DNA of 64,000 nucleotides from UBA1783 sp033808805. Its GTDB lineage: Bacteria; Bacillota_I; Bacilli_A; Erysipelotrichales; Erysipelotrichaceae. Positions 35,184-43,888 of this stretch are shown here, one piece after another (position 1 is the first letter of the stretch; the number at the start of each line of letters is the position of its first letter). The stretch lies in assembly GCA_033808805.1 (NCBI GenBank), contig JAPXMY010000004.1:62001-126000 (forward strand), written 5' to 3'. Below the pieces are notes generated by a model that did not search any database, was not told the DNA's origin, and saw only the letters and a list, made by a program, of their open reading frames with translations. Made by a program: the position numbers and the translations under genes.

Positions 35184-36455
35184 ATGCGCTATATTGTTAT
35201 TTTCCTGGCAGGGGCACTGGGTGCTTTACTTGCTAACCGTGGTATTGCTGTATTTAATGATGCTGTACGTCCAATTGTTCCGGAATATCGTGAAGGACGT
35301 ATGTCACGTGTTGAATTCGCTACCACAACATTTGGTTTGAGTTTTGGATTGGTTATCGGCTTCGGCTTGCCTTATTCATTACTTTACTCAATAATACTGG
35401 TTCACTCACTCTGGTTAGGAACTGATATTATTGGGGCAATCTTTCCAGCAAAAACTGGTGATAATTGGTATCGCGACAAAGAAAGTCTGTTAGGTGCTGC
35501 TGGTGCATTTTTTGTTGGTGGGATTTATGGTGTAGGTCTTTTAGCTGGTTTAGAAGGTTTAAATGCTTTCTTCCAGGCGCTTCCAGTAAATGTATTCAGT
35601 GCTTGGATGAGCATCTCCAGTCCTATTACCTATGCTTTCATTGCCTTCCCGATTGTAGCTATTTTTAAGGATTATGGTTGGATTAAAGGATTAATTTCAG
35701 CAGTTGTCGTTATTGTTTCCAGACAGGTATTTATTAAATTTGGCCTTGGTTATGAAGATGCCATAACAATGTTTTCAGGTATTTTAATGTTGATTATTTT
35801 TGCGGTAACAGATAAAAGTGAAGAGCAGACAGATTTGGCTTCTCTTTTCTCGGACCGTATTGTCAACATTAGGAAAAATATTATCTGGATTGCAATTATG
35901 GGAGCTATCTATGGATTAGCTTGTAACATTGGTTTACTGATGGAAGGCCCTACTTCATTAGGACAGGTTGCTGAAGGTGATATACCAAACGCAATTGCTA
36001 CAACTATCGCCCGTGCGTTGAGTTTTGTCCCTTTAAAAGGATTGACAAGTTTAACAACAGGAACATTTGTTACTGATGGTTTTGGTTTTACTGCTACTGT
36101 AGGTTTGCTGGCACCTAATGCTATAATAGCTGCTGTTTTGGGTGCAGTAGTTATGTCTGCAGAAGCGTTGAGCTTGATTGTAGTCGCAAAATTATTTGAC
36201 AAATTCCCTGGCATAAAGAAATCAGCTGATTCTATGAGAGATGCTATGACAGCATTGTTGGAAGTGGCTTTATTGGCTGGTTCTATGATTGCTGCTGGAA
36301 ATATGATTGGTAATTTAGGTTATCTTGTTGTTGCTTCACTATATTGTGCAAACAGGTATTTCAAAAATCCAATCACAACTTTAGCTGTTGGACCAATAGC
36401 TACAATAATTGTTGCTTTACTAGCTAACTTATTAGCCTTCATTGGATTGTTTTAA
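35184..36455 (+). CDS. yhfT: YhfT-family membrane protein
   Basis: A 423-residue integral membrane protein matching Escherichia coli YhfT along its length, with about ten hydrophobic segments. Shared features include the N-terminal FNDAVRPIVPEYREGRMSR, SPITYAFIAFPIVAIF, the PNAIIAAVLGAVVMSAEAL segment and the SMRDAMTALLEVALLAGS segment. The function is unknown; a transport role is likely. In E. coli it sits in the yhf cluster with YhfU, YhfX, YhfS and a phosphotriesterase-like protein, but none of these is adjacent here. ATG 35184 follows AAAGGAGAG. Confidence 0.85.
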   Translation: MRYIVIFLAGALGALLANRGIAVFNDAVRPIVPEYREGRMSRVEFATTTFGLSFGLVIGFGLPYSLLYSIILVHSLWLGTDIIGAIFPAKTGDNWYRDKESLLGAAGAFFVGGIYGVGLLAGLEGLNAFFQALPVNVFSAWMSISSPITYAFIAFPIVAIFKDYGWIKGLISAVVVIVSRQVFIKFGLGYEDAITMFSGILMLIIFAVTDKSEEQTDLASLFSDRIVNIRKNIIWIAIMGAIYGLACNIGLLMEGPTSLGQVAEGDIPNAIATTIARALSFVPLKGLTSLTTGTFVTDGFGFTATVGLLAPNAIIAAVLGAVVMSAEALSLIVVAKLFDKFPGIKKSADSMRDAMTALLEVALLAGSMIAAGNMIGNLGYLVVASLYCANRYFKNPITTLAVGPIATIIVALLANLLAFIGLF

Positions 36456-36480
36456 TTAAGAGTAATTTAAAACAACAATA

Positions 36481-36515
36481 AAGACCAGTACCGTATGACA
36501 GGTATTGGTTTTTAT
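36481..36515 (+). terminator. Terminator of yhfT
   Basis: ACCAGTACC (36484–36492) pairs with GGTATTGGT (36501–36509), one G-T pair, followed by a T run. Confidence 0.75.
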
Positions 36516-36560
36516 TAGCAGTTACATTAACTTATATATTAATTATAAATAAAGAAAATT

Positions 36561-36574
36561 GGTGTTATACTGAA
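36561..36574 (+). promoter_or_regulatory. Extended -10 promoter of the riboflavin kinase gene
   Basis: TG-T-TATACT (36563–36571) is an extended -10 element. The 14-base string GGTGTTATACTGAA recurs exactly at 37134–37147 before the LURP-one gene. No FMN riboswitch features are seen in the roughly 85-base leader. Confidence 0.5.
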
Positions 36575-36659
36575 AGTACGGTGATTTTTAGCAATAAATC
36601 TGATAAAGTCATCTGAACTGATACAGTTTTAGGAATTATCATTGTGTTAAGGAGAATTT

Positions 36660-37073
36660 ATGGAAGAAAGAATAGATCAGGCTCCTGTTTTTGAAACTAA
36701 GGGAATTGTGATCGCAGGTCGTGGTGTAGGGAAAAGAATTGGAGTTCCAACCGCAAATTTAAAAATCGAAAACAAAGAAAATCTACCAGCTCCAGGGGTA
36801 TATGTATCGAGGATTTTTCTTGATGGTCAGACTCTATTTGGCGTTACCCATATTGGAGAACGCCCTACCTTTGATGACAGCAGAGATATATCTTTTGAAG
36901 TCCATATTCTTGATTTTGAAAAAAATATTTATGGATGTGAAATTACAATCCAACTGTTTTATAAAATAAGAGAACCCCAGAAGTTTACTGGAGCAGAGAC
37001 TTTGGTACAACAAATCAATAAGGACTGCAAGGTTGCTAAAGAATATTGGAAAAGTAAAAATGAAGGTCTTTAA
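36660..37073 (+). CDS. Standalone riboflavin kinase
   Basis: A 137-residue protein equal to the C-terminal flavokinase domain of RibF, without the FAD synthetase half. The nucleotide-binding GRGVGKRIGVPTANL (near 21–35), the GERPTF motif and FEVHILDF with its catalytic glutamate are present, as is the C-terminal LVQQINKDCKVA. It should phosphorylate riboflavin to FMN in the cytoplasm. Most Bacillota use the bifunctional RibF, so this may be an extra copy. ATG 36660 follows AAGGAGAA. Confidence 0.85.
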   Translation: MEERIDQAPVFETKGIVIAGRGVGKRIGVPTANLKIENKENLPAPGVYVSRIFLDGQTLFGVTHIGERPTFDDSRDISFEVHILDFEKNIYGCEITIQLFYKIREPQKFTGAETLVQQINKDCKVAKEYWKSKNEGL

Positions 37074-37133
37074 AAGATATATAAAAAAACTATACCAAAC
37101 ATATAAAACCACTTTAATCGAATAGGCTTGAGT

Positions 37134-37147
37134 GGTGTTATACTGAA
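37134..37147 (+). promoter_or_regulatory. Extended -10 promoter of the LURP-one gene
   Basis: TG-T-TATACT (37136–37144), the same 14-base string as before the riboflavin kinase gene. It overlaps the 3' arm of a hairpin (ACCACT 37108–37113 with AGTGGT 37131–37136) that may act as a weak terminator of the upstream gene. Confidence 0.5.
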
Positions 37148-37171
37148 GATGTAAACAGGAGGGTTATGTTT

Positions 37172-37669
37172 ATGAAAATGTATGTTCAACAAAAGATATT
37201 CAGACTTGCTGATGAATTTACCGTTTATGGAGAAAACAAGGAGCCTTTGTATTATGTTTATGGAAAGTTATTTTCTTGGACTAAGCAGTTACTCATCTGT
37301 GATGCTGACAAACAGGATGTTGGTTTTATAAAACAGGAGTTTTTCTCTTTTCTGCCAAAATTTTACTTTTATGTTGATAATGTACAAATAGGAGAAATAC
37401 AAAAAAAGTTTACCTTCTTTCGTCCCAGCTATTATGTTGAAGGATTAAACTGGGAATGTGAAGGAGATTTCTGGGCTCATAATTACACAATAACTCAAAA
37501 TGGCGAAACTATCGCAACGATAAAAAAAGAATGGCTCAGCTGGGGCGACCATTATACCATTGATGTAGTTGATGAAATTAACAGTTTAGAAGTATTACTG
37601 GTCTGCTTAACAATAGATGCCTGCCTGCAAATGGAAGGTAGCAGCGCCAGTGCCAGTTCAGCTGATTAA
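37172..37669 (+). CDS. LURP-one-related (YxjI-like) protein
   Basis: A 165-residue protein of the LURP-one-related family, which has a tubby-like beta-barrel fold. The pattern is clear: MYVQQKIFRLADEFTVY, then VYGKLFSW, IKQEFFSFLPKFYFYVD and the final CLTIDACLQ helix. The role in bacteria is unknown; phospholipid or membrane association is proposed for tubby-like folds. ATG 37172 is preferred over ATG 37166 because AGGAGGG ends at 37163. The DUF2500 gene follows closely. Confidence 0.85.
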   Translation: MKMYVQQKIFRLADEFTVYGENKEPLYYVYGKLFSWTKQLLICDADKQDVGFIKQEFFSFLPKFYFYVDNVQIGEIQKKFTFFRPSYYVEGLNWECEGDFWAHNYTITQNGETIATIKKEWLSWGDHYTIDVVDEINSLEVLLVCLTIDACLQMEGSSASASSAD

Positions 37670-37683
37670 AGGAGAAGACTATT

Positions 37684-38037
37684 ATGTTTGAGTTTATGTT
37701 TGCGCTTGTACCACTACTTGTTTTGGGTGTGTTCATATATACTGCCTATACTTTAATAAGTCAAAAGATCAAAGATGATGCTTCACCAATCTTAAGAGTG
37801 CTAGCGACAGTAACAGCTAAAAGAATAAATGTTTCGACTCATCTTCATACAACAGGAACTAATCATCACCATCACACTTCAACAAGTACAAGCCACTATG
37901 TAACTTTCGAATTGGAGAGTGGTGAAAGAAAAGAATTTCATGTTTATGGTAAAGAATATGGTTTGCTGGTTGAAAAAGATCGTGGTTATCTGACATATCA
38001 GGGTAGCAGATTCAAAGGCTTTGAAATCATATCTTAA
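37684..38037 (+). CDS. DUF2500 membrane protein
   Basis: A 117-residue protein with one N-terminal membrane segment (about 5–25) and a DUF2500 domain: ATVTAKRINV, a His/Thr-rich linker (TNHHHHTSTSTSHYVTFEL near 59–77), then ERKEFHVYGKEYGLL and GYLTYQGSRFKGFE. The family has no known function. It starts 15 bases after the LURP-one gene behind AAAGGAGAAG and is co-transcribed with it. Confidence 0.82.
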   Translation: MFEFMFALVPLLVLGVFIYTAYTLISQKIKDDASPILRVLATVTAKRINVSTHLHTTGTNHHHHTSTSTSHYVTFELESGERKEFHVYGKEYGLLVEKDRGYLTYQGSRFKGFEIIS

Positions 38038-38104
38038 TGGTTTTGCTTGTTAGTTTTTAATTTATAAATTAAAATAGATATGTTAACTTAAAAAGGAGAG
38101 GGTT

Positions 38105-39880
38105 ATGAATATGAAAAAGATTTTACAATTACTGCTGGTAATATTAATGGTCTTATCTTTATTCGGATGTAAAAAACCCGAAGTAGTTGTGGAGGAAGAT
38201 CCACTTGATGAAACTTTCCAACAAATAATTGATGAATGGTTCATTGAAGATATGAGCGAGGATTATCTAAGTCTTCACTTTGGCCTTGTCAATCCAGAAA
38301 AATTTGGAATTACCGATGTCGAAGTTACTTTAGGAGAGATTGAAATTGAAGATGATTATGATGGTTACCTTGAAAGACTGGAAGTTTTGAACAACTATGA
38401 TATTAGTAATTTAAATAGAACACAGCTGATTACCTATAAAGCTTTAATTTCCTATTACAATAAAATGCAGTCATATTTAGATTCTGAATATGATTATGGT
38501 TTTGTCTTTACCCCTAATAGAGGTGTCAACAACAACCTGATTACCAACTTTACGGAGTTTGAACTTAGAAGTGAACAGGATGCTAAAGATTTGATTACCT
38601 TAGTTTTGGATGCTGAAAGATACATCGATTTATGTATTGATTATACTAGAGAACAGGCTGAAGAAGGTATTGTTCAAAAGGATGCAGTAATCGATAAGAT
38701 TATTGATTCCTGTGAAAGATTTATTTCACGTGTTGAAGATAATGAAGTTATCAAGGCTTACAATGCTTCTATTGAAAAGCTTGAGCTGGCTAATGAAGAA
38801 GAGCTTAAACAGCAGCTCTCTGATGCGGTTATCAATACCCTGATTCCTGCCTATCAGAAAATAATTGACTTCTATCAAGGCCTATATGGTAAATGCACTA
38901 ATCCTGATGGTTTGTTCTACTATGAAGGTGGAACAGCTTATTATGAAGTAATCTTTTTGGGTGGAGTATCTTCAACTGATAGAACTGTTGACAAATGGGC
39001 GGCTACAATGAGAAGTGCAATTAAAAATGTTATTAAAAAGATTACTGCGGTATCTAACAAGATGAGCTATAACGATTATAACAAGTGGTCAAGTGGAGCA
39101 AACCATTATGGTTATAAAGATCCTTATGAAATGATTGAATTTGTAAAGGGTCAGATGAAAGATGACTTTCCAGCTATTCCAGATGTTGAGTATTCAGTTA
39201 ATTATCTGGACCCTACAGTAACAAGTGACAATATTGCGGCTTACTATCTGATAGCAGCATATGATAATCTGTCAAATAACGTTATTAAAGTAAATGAAAC
39301 CTATAGTAAGGATTCACCAGATGATATGGCAATAACCTTGGTACACGAAGCTTATCCGGGACATTTATATCAACATACCTATTACTTCACACACCATCCT
39401 TCTCAGAAAATCAGATACAATGTTGGATTTATCGGTTATTCTGAAGGTTGGGCAATGTATTCAGAAGAATATGGCTACAGATATTATGAAAAGAGCAAGG
39501 ATATTGCAGAGCTTGAAATTCTGTATTTGAGATTTAACTATTATCTACAGGCTTATTGTGATATGTTGATTAACTATTATGGATATCAGGTTGATGATGT
39601 AGCTAATTATTTAACCGAATTCTTTGGTGAAAGCTATGCTTACTCTTTAGCAGAAAACATCTACGATACTTTGATTGGTGATCCAAGTATGTTTACGCCA
39701 TATGCCTTCGGTTATTATCAGATGACTTCACTTTATGATAAAGCCCAAAAAGCTTTAGATAAGGATTTCAATGTTAAAGAATTCAATACTTTAATTCTTG
39801 ATACCGGTGATGTTGACTTTGATACCTTAACCTGGATTGTTGATGAGTATATCGCTTCAAAAACAACACCAAAGGAATAA
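38105..39880 (+). CDS. DUF885 family lipoprotein (putative metallohydrolase)
   Basis: A 591-residue lipoprotein with a lipobox ending SLFGC (cysteine about residue 22), so it should be surface-anchored. The remainder is a DUF885 domain. The conserved HEAYPGH motif is at 414–420 and a further glutamate lies in YSEGWAMYSE near residue 450. This arrangement resembles an HExxH-type zinc peptidase with an extended first motif, and a peptidase or related hydrolase role is likely though unproven. ATG 38105 or 38111 both fit the AAGGAGAG site. Confidence 0.85.
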   Translation: MNMKKILQLLLVILMVLSLFGCKKPEVVVEEDPLDETFQQIIDEWFIEDMSEDYLSLHFGLVNPEKFGITDVEVTLGEIEIEDDYDGYLERLEVLNNYDISNLNRTQLITYKALISYYNKMQSYLDSEYDYGFVFTPNRGVNNNLITNFTEFELRSEQDAKDLITLVLDAERYIDLCIDYTREQAEEGIVQKDAVIDKIIDSCERFISRVEDNEVIKAYNASIEKLELANEEELKQQLSDAVINTLIPAYQKIIDFYQGLYGKCTNPDGLFYYEGGTAYYEVIFLGGVSSTDRTVDKWAATMRSAIKNVIKKITAVSNKMSYNDYNKWSSGANHYGYKDPYEMIEFVKGQMKDDFPAIPDVEYSVNYLDPTVTSDNIAAYYLIAAYDNLSNNVIKVNETYSKDSPDDMAITLVHEAYPGHLYQHTYYFTHHPSQKIRYNVGFIGYSEGWAMYSEEYGYRYYEKSKDIAELEILYLRFNYYLQAYCDMLINYYGYQVDDVANYLTEFFGESYAYSLAENIYDTLIGDPSMFTPYAFGYYQMTSLYDKAQKALDKDFNVKEFNTLILDTGDVDFDTLTWIVDEYIASKTTPKE

Positions 39881-39892
39881 AAATATATATAA

Positions 39893-39923
39893 AAACAGGG
39901 AGAACATATCGTTCTCCTTTATT
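39893..39923 (+). terminator. Terminator of the DUF885 gene
   Basis: GGAGAAC (39899–39905) and GTTCTCC (39911–39917) form a 7-bp stem with a 5-base loop, followed by TTTATT. Confidence 0.75.
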
Positions 39924-40049
39924 GTGCTTATTATTACTTTATTCACAAGGAAGCTAAAAATATTCTTTTTCAGCTGTCTTTTTGTTAATATTATATTAGG
40001 TAGAATAAAAATAAGGGCAATAATTTAAATAAGAAAAGGAGATAATAAT

Positions 40050-41324
40050 ATGATTTTAACCAAAGATCAGCAAGCTATTCTCGACGGCAGCAAGGGGGAA
40101 ACCATGGCAAAAGTCATGAAAACTCTTGTTATGTACGGGAAAGCTTTTGATGCTGAAAAAATGGTAGAGGTTACCAGCAAGCACAACCATCTTGTAACCT
40201 CTTTTGGTTTGGGTGTTCTAGATCCGGTATATCAGTTGATGGATAAATTGATTGAGGCGGATGCTGTTTCACTTCAGACCTTCAGCTGCGATCCTAGACC
40301 GGTAGATAAAAATGTTCCTGCCAACTTTATTCAAAGACTGGTCTTCAATAAATTCATGTATAACAAACAGGATTTCTATGAAGGCCAATTACAGAAATTA
40401 GGCTTGATGGATAAAGATGCCTTTACCTGTACCTGCTATATGGATCAGGTAGGAAACAAACCTGATAAGGGAGAAATTTTATCCTGGTCTGAATCAAGTG
40501 CTGTTGTTTACGCTAACTCAGTGCTGGGAGCAAGATGCAACAGAAACTCAGGAATTATGGATCTTATGGGTTCAATTGTGGGCTATGTTCCTTATTTCGG
40601 CTTGTTGACTGATGAAGGAAGAAAGGCTAAATGGATTATCAAAGTTGAAACAACTAAAAAACCAGAAGCTCAACTTTTAGGAAGTGCTATTGGTATGAAG
40701 GTTATGGAAGATGTTCCTTATGTAATCGGTTTAGATAAGTGGCTGGGAACAGAACTGACAGAAGAGGCATGTACATATCTGAAGGATTTTGGTGCTGCTA
40801 CTGCTTCTAATGGGGCGGTAGGACTATATCACATTGACAATCTGACACCTGAAGCAAAAGAATCAGGCAGAGAACTGATTGTAGAAGATGCCAAAGAATA
40901 TGTTATTGATGACAAGGAAATACAGAGAATATATGATAGTTATCCGATAATCTGGAAAGATATTAATGCGAAACCTAAATTATGTTTTATGGGCTGTCCT
41001 CATATGTCTTTACAACAGTTAAAAGACTGGACAGACAAAGTTGAAAAAGCCTTAAAAGAGTATGGAAACAGCAAGGTAGTTATTCCAACGGTCTTTACAG
41101 CTGCTCCAGCAGTAATTAAGGAATTTAAGAAAACAGAACATTATTCTCGTTTTGCCAAGACGGGAATCATCTTATCTTATATTTGCCCACTGATGTATAT
41201 GAACAATCCTACTGTTGGCAAAACACCAGTAATAACATCAAGTAATAAACTGCGCACCTATACAAGTGCCAGATATTACACTGATGATGAAATTCTGGTT
41301 CAAATCACCAAAGGAGGTAACTAG
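40050..41324 (+). CDS. Aconitase X, large catalytic subunit
   Basis: A 424-residue protein of the aconitase X (DUF521) family. It begins LTKDQQAILDGSKGETMAK, a family hallmark, and keeps SESSAVVYANSVLGARCNRN (iron-sulfur and substrate region), GCPHMSLQQL and the TSSNKLRTYT segment at the end. Characterised members are cis-3-hydroxy-L-proline dehydratase and mevalonate 5-phosphate dehydratase; both remove water using an iron-sulfur cluster. Which applies here is not clear. It has an AAAGGAGA site and lies two bases before the swivel-subunit gene. Confidence 0.92.
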   Translation: MILTKDQQAILDGSKGETMAKVMKTLVMYGKAFDAEKMVEVTSKHNHLVTSFGLGVLDPVYQLMDKLIEADAVSLQTFSCDPRPVDKNVPANFIQRLVFNKFMYNKQDFYEGQLQKLGLMDKDAFTCTCYMDQVGNKPDKGEILSWSESSAVVYANSVLGARCNRNSGIMDLMGSIVGYVPYFGLLTDEGRKAKWIIKVETTKKPEAQLLGSAIGMKVMEDVPYVIGLDKWLGTELTEEACTYLKDFGAATASNGAVGLYHIDNLTPEAKESGRELIVEDAKEYVIDDKEIQRIYDSYPIIWKDINAKPKLCFMGCPHMSLQQLKDWTDKVEKALKEYGNSKVVIPTVFTAAPAVIKEFKKTEHYSRFAKTGIILSYICPLMYMNNPTVGKTPVITSSNKLRTYTSARYYTDDEILVQITKGGN

Positions 41325-41326
41325 TT

Positions 41327-41773
41327 ATGAAACAATTTAAAGGAAGAGTAGTAACTCCAGGAACAGTTACGGCGGAAGCTGTTGTAACAAAAGCTGGTTT
41401 TAATACTTTGGCTTCTTTACAGAAATCACTGCAGTTTGGTGATAAGACAGCTAAGGTAACTGATCAGAATAATCCTGAATTATATGGTAAACCAATTGCG
41501 GGCAAAGCATTATGTTTACCACAGACAATTGGTTCTACTACTGGAGGTCTGGTACTATATTGTGCCTGTGCCATGAAGAGAAATCCAGCCTGTATGCTAT
41601 TTGCCAATACCATTGACTCACTGGCATGTGCTGGAGCGGTGCTGGCGGAAGTCTGGATTGATGATGTCAGTATGCCGGTAGTTGATCAGTTGGGTGATGA
41701 ATTTTTAAATTATGTAAAAGATGGAATGACAATCACCATTAAAGAAGATGGTATTGTCGAAGTGGAGGGTTAA
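41327..41773 (+). CDS. Aconitase X swivel subunit (DUF126)
   Basis: A 148-residue protein forming the small swivel domain of aconitase X. The N-terminal FKGRVVTPGTVTAEAVV and the conserved LPQTIGSTTGGLVLY loop (near 65–79) match the family; the loop carries the serine that contacts substrate. In some organisms this is fused to the large subunit. It is coupled to both neighbours (gaps of two bases) and follows an AAGGAGG site at the end of the large-subunit gene. Confidence 0.92.
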   Translation: MKQFKGRVVTPGTVTAEAVVTKAGFNTLASLQKSLQFGDKTAKVTDQNNPELYGKPIAGKALCLPQTIGSTTGGLVLYCACAMKRNPACMLFANTIDSLACAGAVLAEVWIDDVSMPVVDQLGDEFLNYVKDGMTITIKEDGIVEVEG

Positions 41774-41775
41774 TA

Positions 41776-43827
41776 ATGGAAGAAAAATATAGTGCCTTGT
41801 TTACTCCTTGGAAAATAGGAAATTTAGAAATTAAAAATAGAATTGTCATGTGTCCAATGGGGGGCACCAGTATCTTTGGCTGGATGGAACCAAACCATTT
41901 TGATAAGGAAGCTGCCAACTTCTTATTGGAAAAAGCTAAAAACAATGTTGGACTGGTTATTCCTGGTATTGCACCTATCAAAGACCCAATGGGCGGCATG
42001 TGGTTGTATCAGAATAAGGGTAAATTTAAAAAGCTAAAGGAGTTTATGGATGAATTCCATAAAACTGGGGCCAAAATGTTTATTCAGCTGACGGCTGGTT
42101 TTGGTAGAGCAATGGCTGTCAATCATTTAATGGTTCTGATGCTTAAAAATAAGGTTGTTGGTACCTTGGGTAAGCCAATCTTTGATATGGATTATATTAC
42201 TGCCAGTGCTTCAGCTACACCAAACAGATGGGCAGATGATATCTATTCTCGTCCGATGACAAAAGAAGAGATAAAAGAGATAGTTGAAGCTTTTGCGAAA
42301 ACTGCCAAGCTTTGTATGGAAGCTGGAGTAGATGGAGTAGAAATTCACGCTGTCCATGAAGGTTATCTGTTAGATCAGTTCACTTTGAAGTACTCTAATT
42401 TCAGAGAGGATGAATATGGTGGTTCTTTTGAAAACAGATATCGTTTTCCAGTAGAAATAGTTCAGGCAATTAAACGTGAGTGTGGTAAAGACTATCCAGT
42501 TTCACTGAGATATTCAGTTGTTTCTAAAACCAAGGGTTTTAGAAGTGGGGCTTTACCTGGTGAAGAATATGTTGAAGTGGGAAGAGATATGGAAGAATCA
42601 GAAAGAGCTGCCAAGTACTTACAGGATGCAGGTTATGATATGCTTAACTGTGATAATGGTACTTATGATGCCTGGTACTGGGCTCATCCACCAGGATATA
42701 TGGATAAAAACTGTAATCTCAAATACGTAGAACATATTAAAAACTTTGTTGATATTCCAGTTGTCTGTGCGGGAAATATGGATATCGCTGATGGAGCTGA
42801 ATCAATTGCCGAAAACAGAATTGATGGTTTAGGAATTGCCAGACAGTTTTTGGTTGATCCAACCTGGGTAACCAAACTGATGGCTGGTAAAGAAGAAGAA
42901 ATTAAACCATGTATCCGCTGTCACAATGCCTGTTTTACGATGGCTAAATATGAGGGTAGTGCTAATGATCAGGATTTAATTGATGCCTTGAAGATGGCAA
43001 GATGTGCACTGAACCCAATTACCATGCAGACTAAAAAATATAAGGTTGTAGAAACCAACAATCCTAAAAAAGTAGCTATAATTGGTGGTGGTGTTGGCGG
43101 AATGGAAATAGCCCTGCTATTAAAAGCTCGAGGACATCATCCAGTGATTTATGAAAAGAATGATGTTTTAGGTGGTATCTTTATTCAGGCAGCTAACTTC
43201 CCATTTAAAGAAAATGATAAGAAATTGCTGCAGTGGTATTTAAGAGAAATCAAAGAAAAAGAAATTGAAGTCAATTTCAATACTGAAATCAAGGATATTT
43301 CCACTTTAGATGCTGATGAGATTGTCATCGCTACTGGTTCAACACCAAAAACTCTGCCAATTAAAGGTTTTGAAAAAACAATAGATGCTACTGACTATTT
43401 AAGAGGTGTAGAAGTTGGTGAAAATGTTGTTGTCATCGGTGGAGGTTTGACTGGCTGTGAAGTAGCCTACGATTTAATCCTGAAGGGTAAAAAACCAGTT
43501 GTGGTAGAAATGAAAAATGACTTGATTGCGGTTAAGGGAGTCTGCCTGGCTAACAGTTCATTCTTAAGAGAAATGCTGGCTTATAAAGAAGCGCCAGTCT
43601 ATCTGAATTCGGTAGCTACTGAAATCAGAGATGATGGAGTAACTATTAAAGATAAAGATGGAAAAGTTACTGACATCAAGGCAGATAGCGTAATTTCAGC
43701 AGTTGGATACAATCCTGCCCCACTGACATCAAAAGCTAAAAATGTTCATCTGGTTGGTGACTGTCGAAAAGTAGGAAATCTGAGAACAGTTATCTGGCGT
43801 GCCTGGGATGTGGGAATGAGAATTTAA
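41776..43827 (+). CDS. Old yellow enzyme/2,4-dienoyl-CoA reductase family oxidoreductase
   Basis: A 683-residue flavoenzyme with three parts: an FMN-binding TIM barrel (1–370; VEIHAVHEGYLLDQF and FENRYRFPVEIV), a 4Fe-4S site (CIRCHNAC, then RCALNP) and a C-terminal FAD/NAD(P) domain with GGGVGGMEIA (near 437) and GGGLTGCEVA (near 555). The family reduces activated C=C bonds. It starts two bases after the aconitase X small subunit, so a dehydratase followed by an ene-reductase is implied. The length and motifs look intact. Confidence 0.9.
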   Translation: MEEKYSALFTPWKIGNLEIKNRIVMCPMGGTSIFGWMEPNHFDKEAANFLLEKAKNNVGLVIPGIAPIKDPMGGMWLYQNKGKFKKLKEFMDEFHKTGAKMFIQLTAGFGRAMAVNHLMVLMLKNKVVGTLGKPIFDMDYITASASATPNRWADDIYSRPMTKEEIKEIVEAFAKTAKLCMEAGVDGVEIHAVHEGYLLDQFTLKYSNFREDEYGGSFENRYRFPVEIVQAIKRECGKDYPVSLRYSVVSKTKGFRSGALPGEEYVEVGRDMEESERAAKYLQDAGYDMLNCDNGTYDAWYWAHPPGYMDKNCNLKYVEHIKNFVDIPVVCAGNMDIADGAESIAENRIDGLGIARQFLVDPTWVTKLMAGKEEEIKPCIRCHNACFTMAKYEGSANDQDLIDALKMARCALNPITMQTKKYKVVETNNPKKVAIIGGGVGGMEIALLLKARGHHPVIYEKNDVLGGIFIQAANFPFKENDKKLLQWYLREIKEKEIEVNFNTEIKDISTLDADEIVIATGSTPKTLPIKGFEKTIDATDYLRGVEVGENVVVIGGGLTGCEVAYDLILKGKKPVVVEMKNDLIAVKGVCLANSSFLREMLAYKEAPVYLNSVATEIRDDGVTIKDKDGKVTDIKADSVISAVGYNPAPLTSKAKNVHLVGDCRKVGNLRTVIWRAWDVGMRI

Positions 43828-43834
43828 ACAAGTA

Positions 43835-43866
43835 AAAAGACAAGTTTTAGCGCTTGTCTTTTTTTG
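43835..43866. terminator. Bidirectional terminator
   Basis: AAAAGACAAG and CTTGTCTTTT form a 10-bp stem with an 8-base loop, with T runs on both strands. It lies between the oxidoreductase gene and the convergent PfkB kinase gene. Confidence 0.85.
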
Positions 43867-43888
43867 TGATTTAAAATTATTAATATTT

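Noticed and set aside
36572..36659. FMN riboswitch before the riboflavin kinase gene
   Set aside because: None of the conserved FMN-element strings (such as AGGGGNA-type segments) are present.
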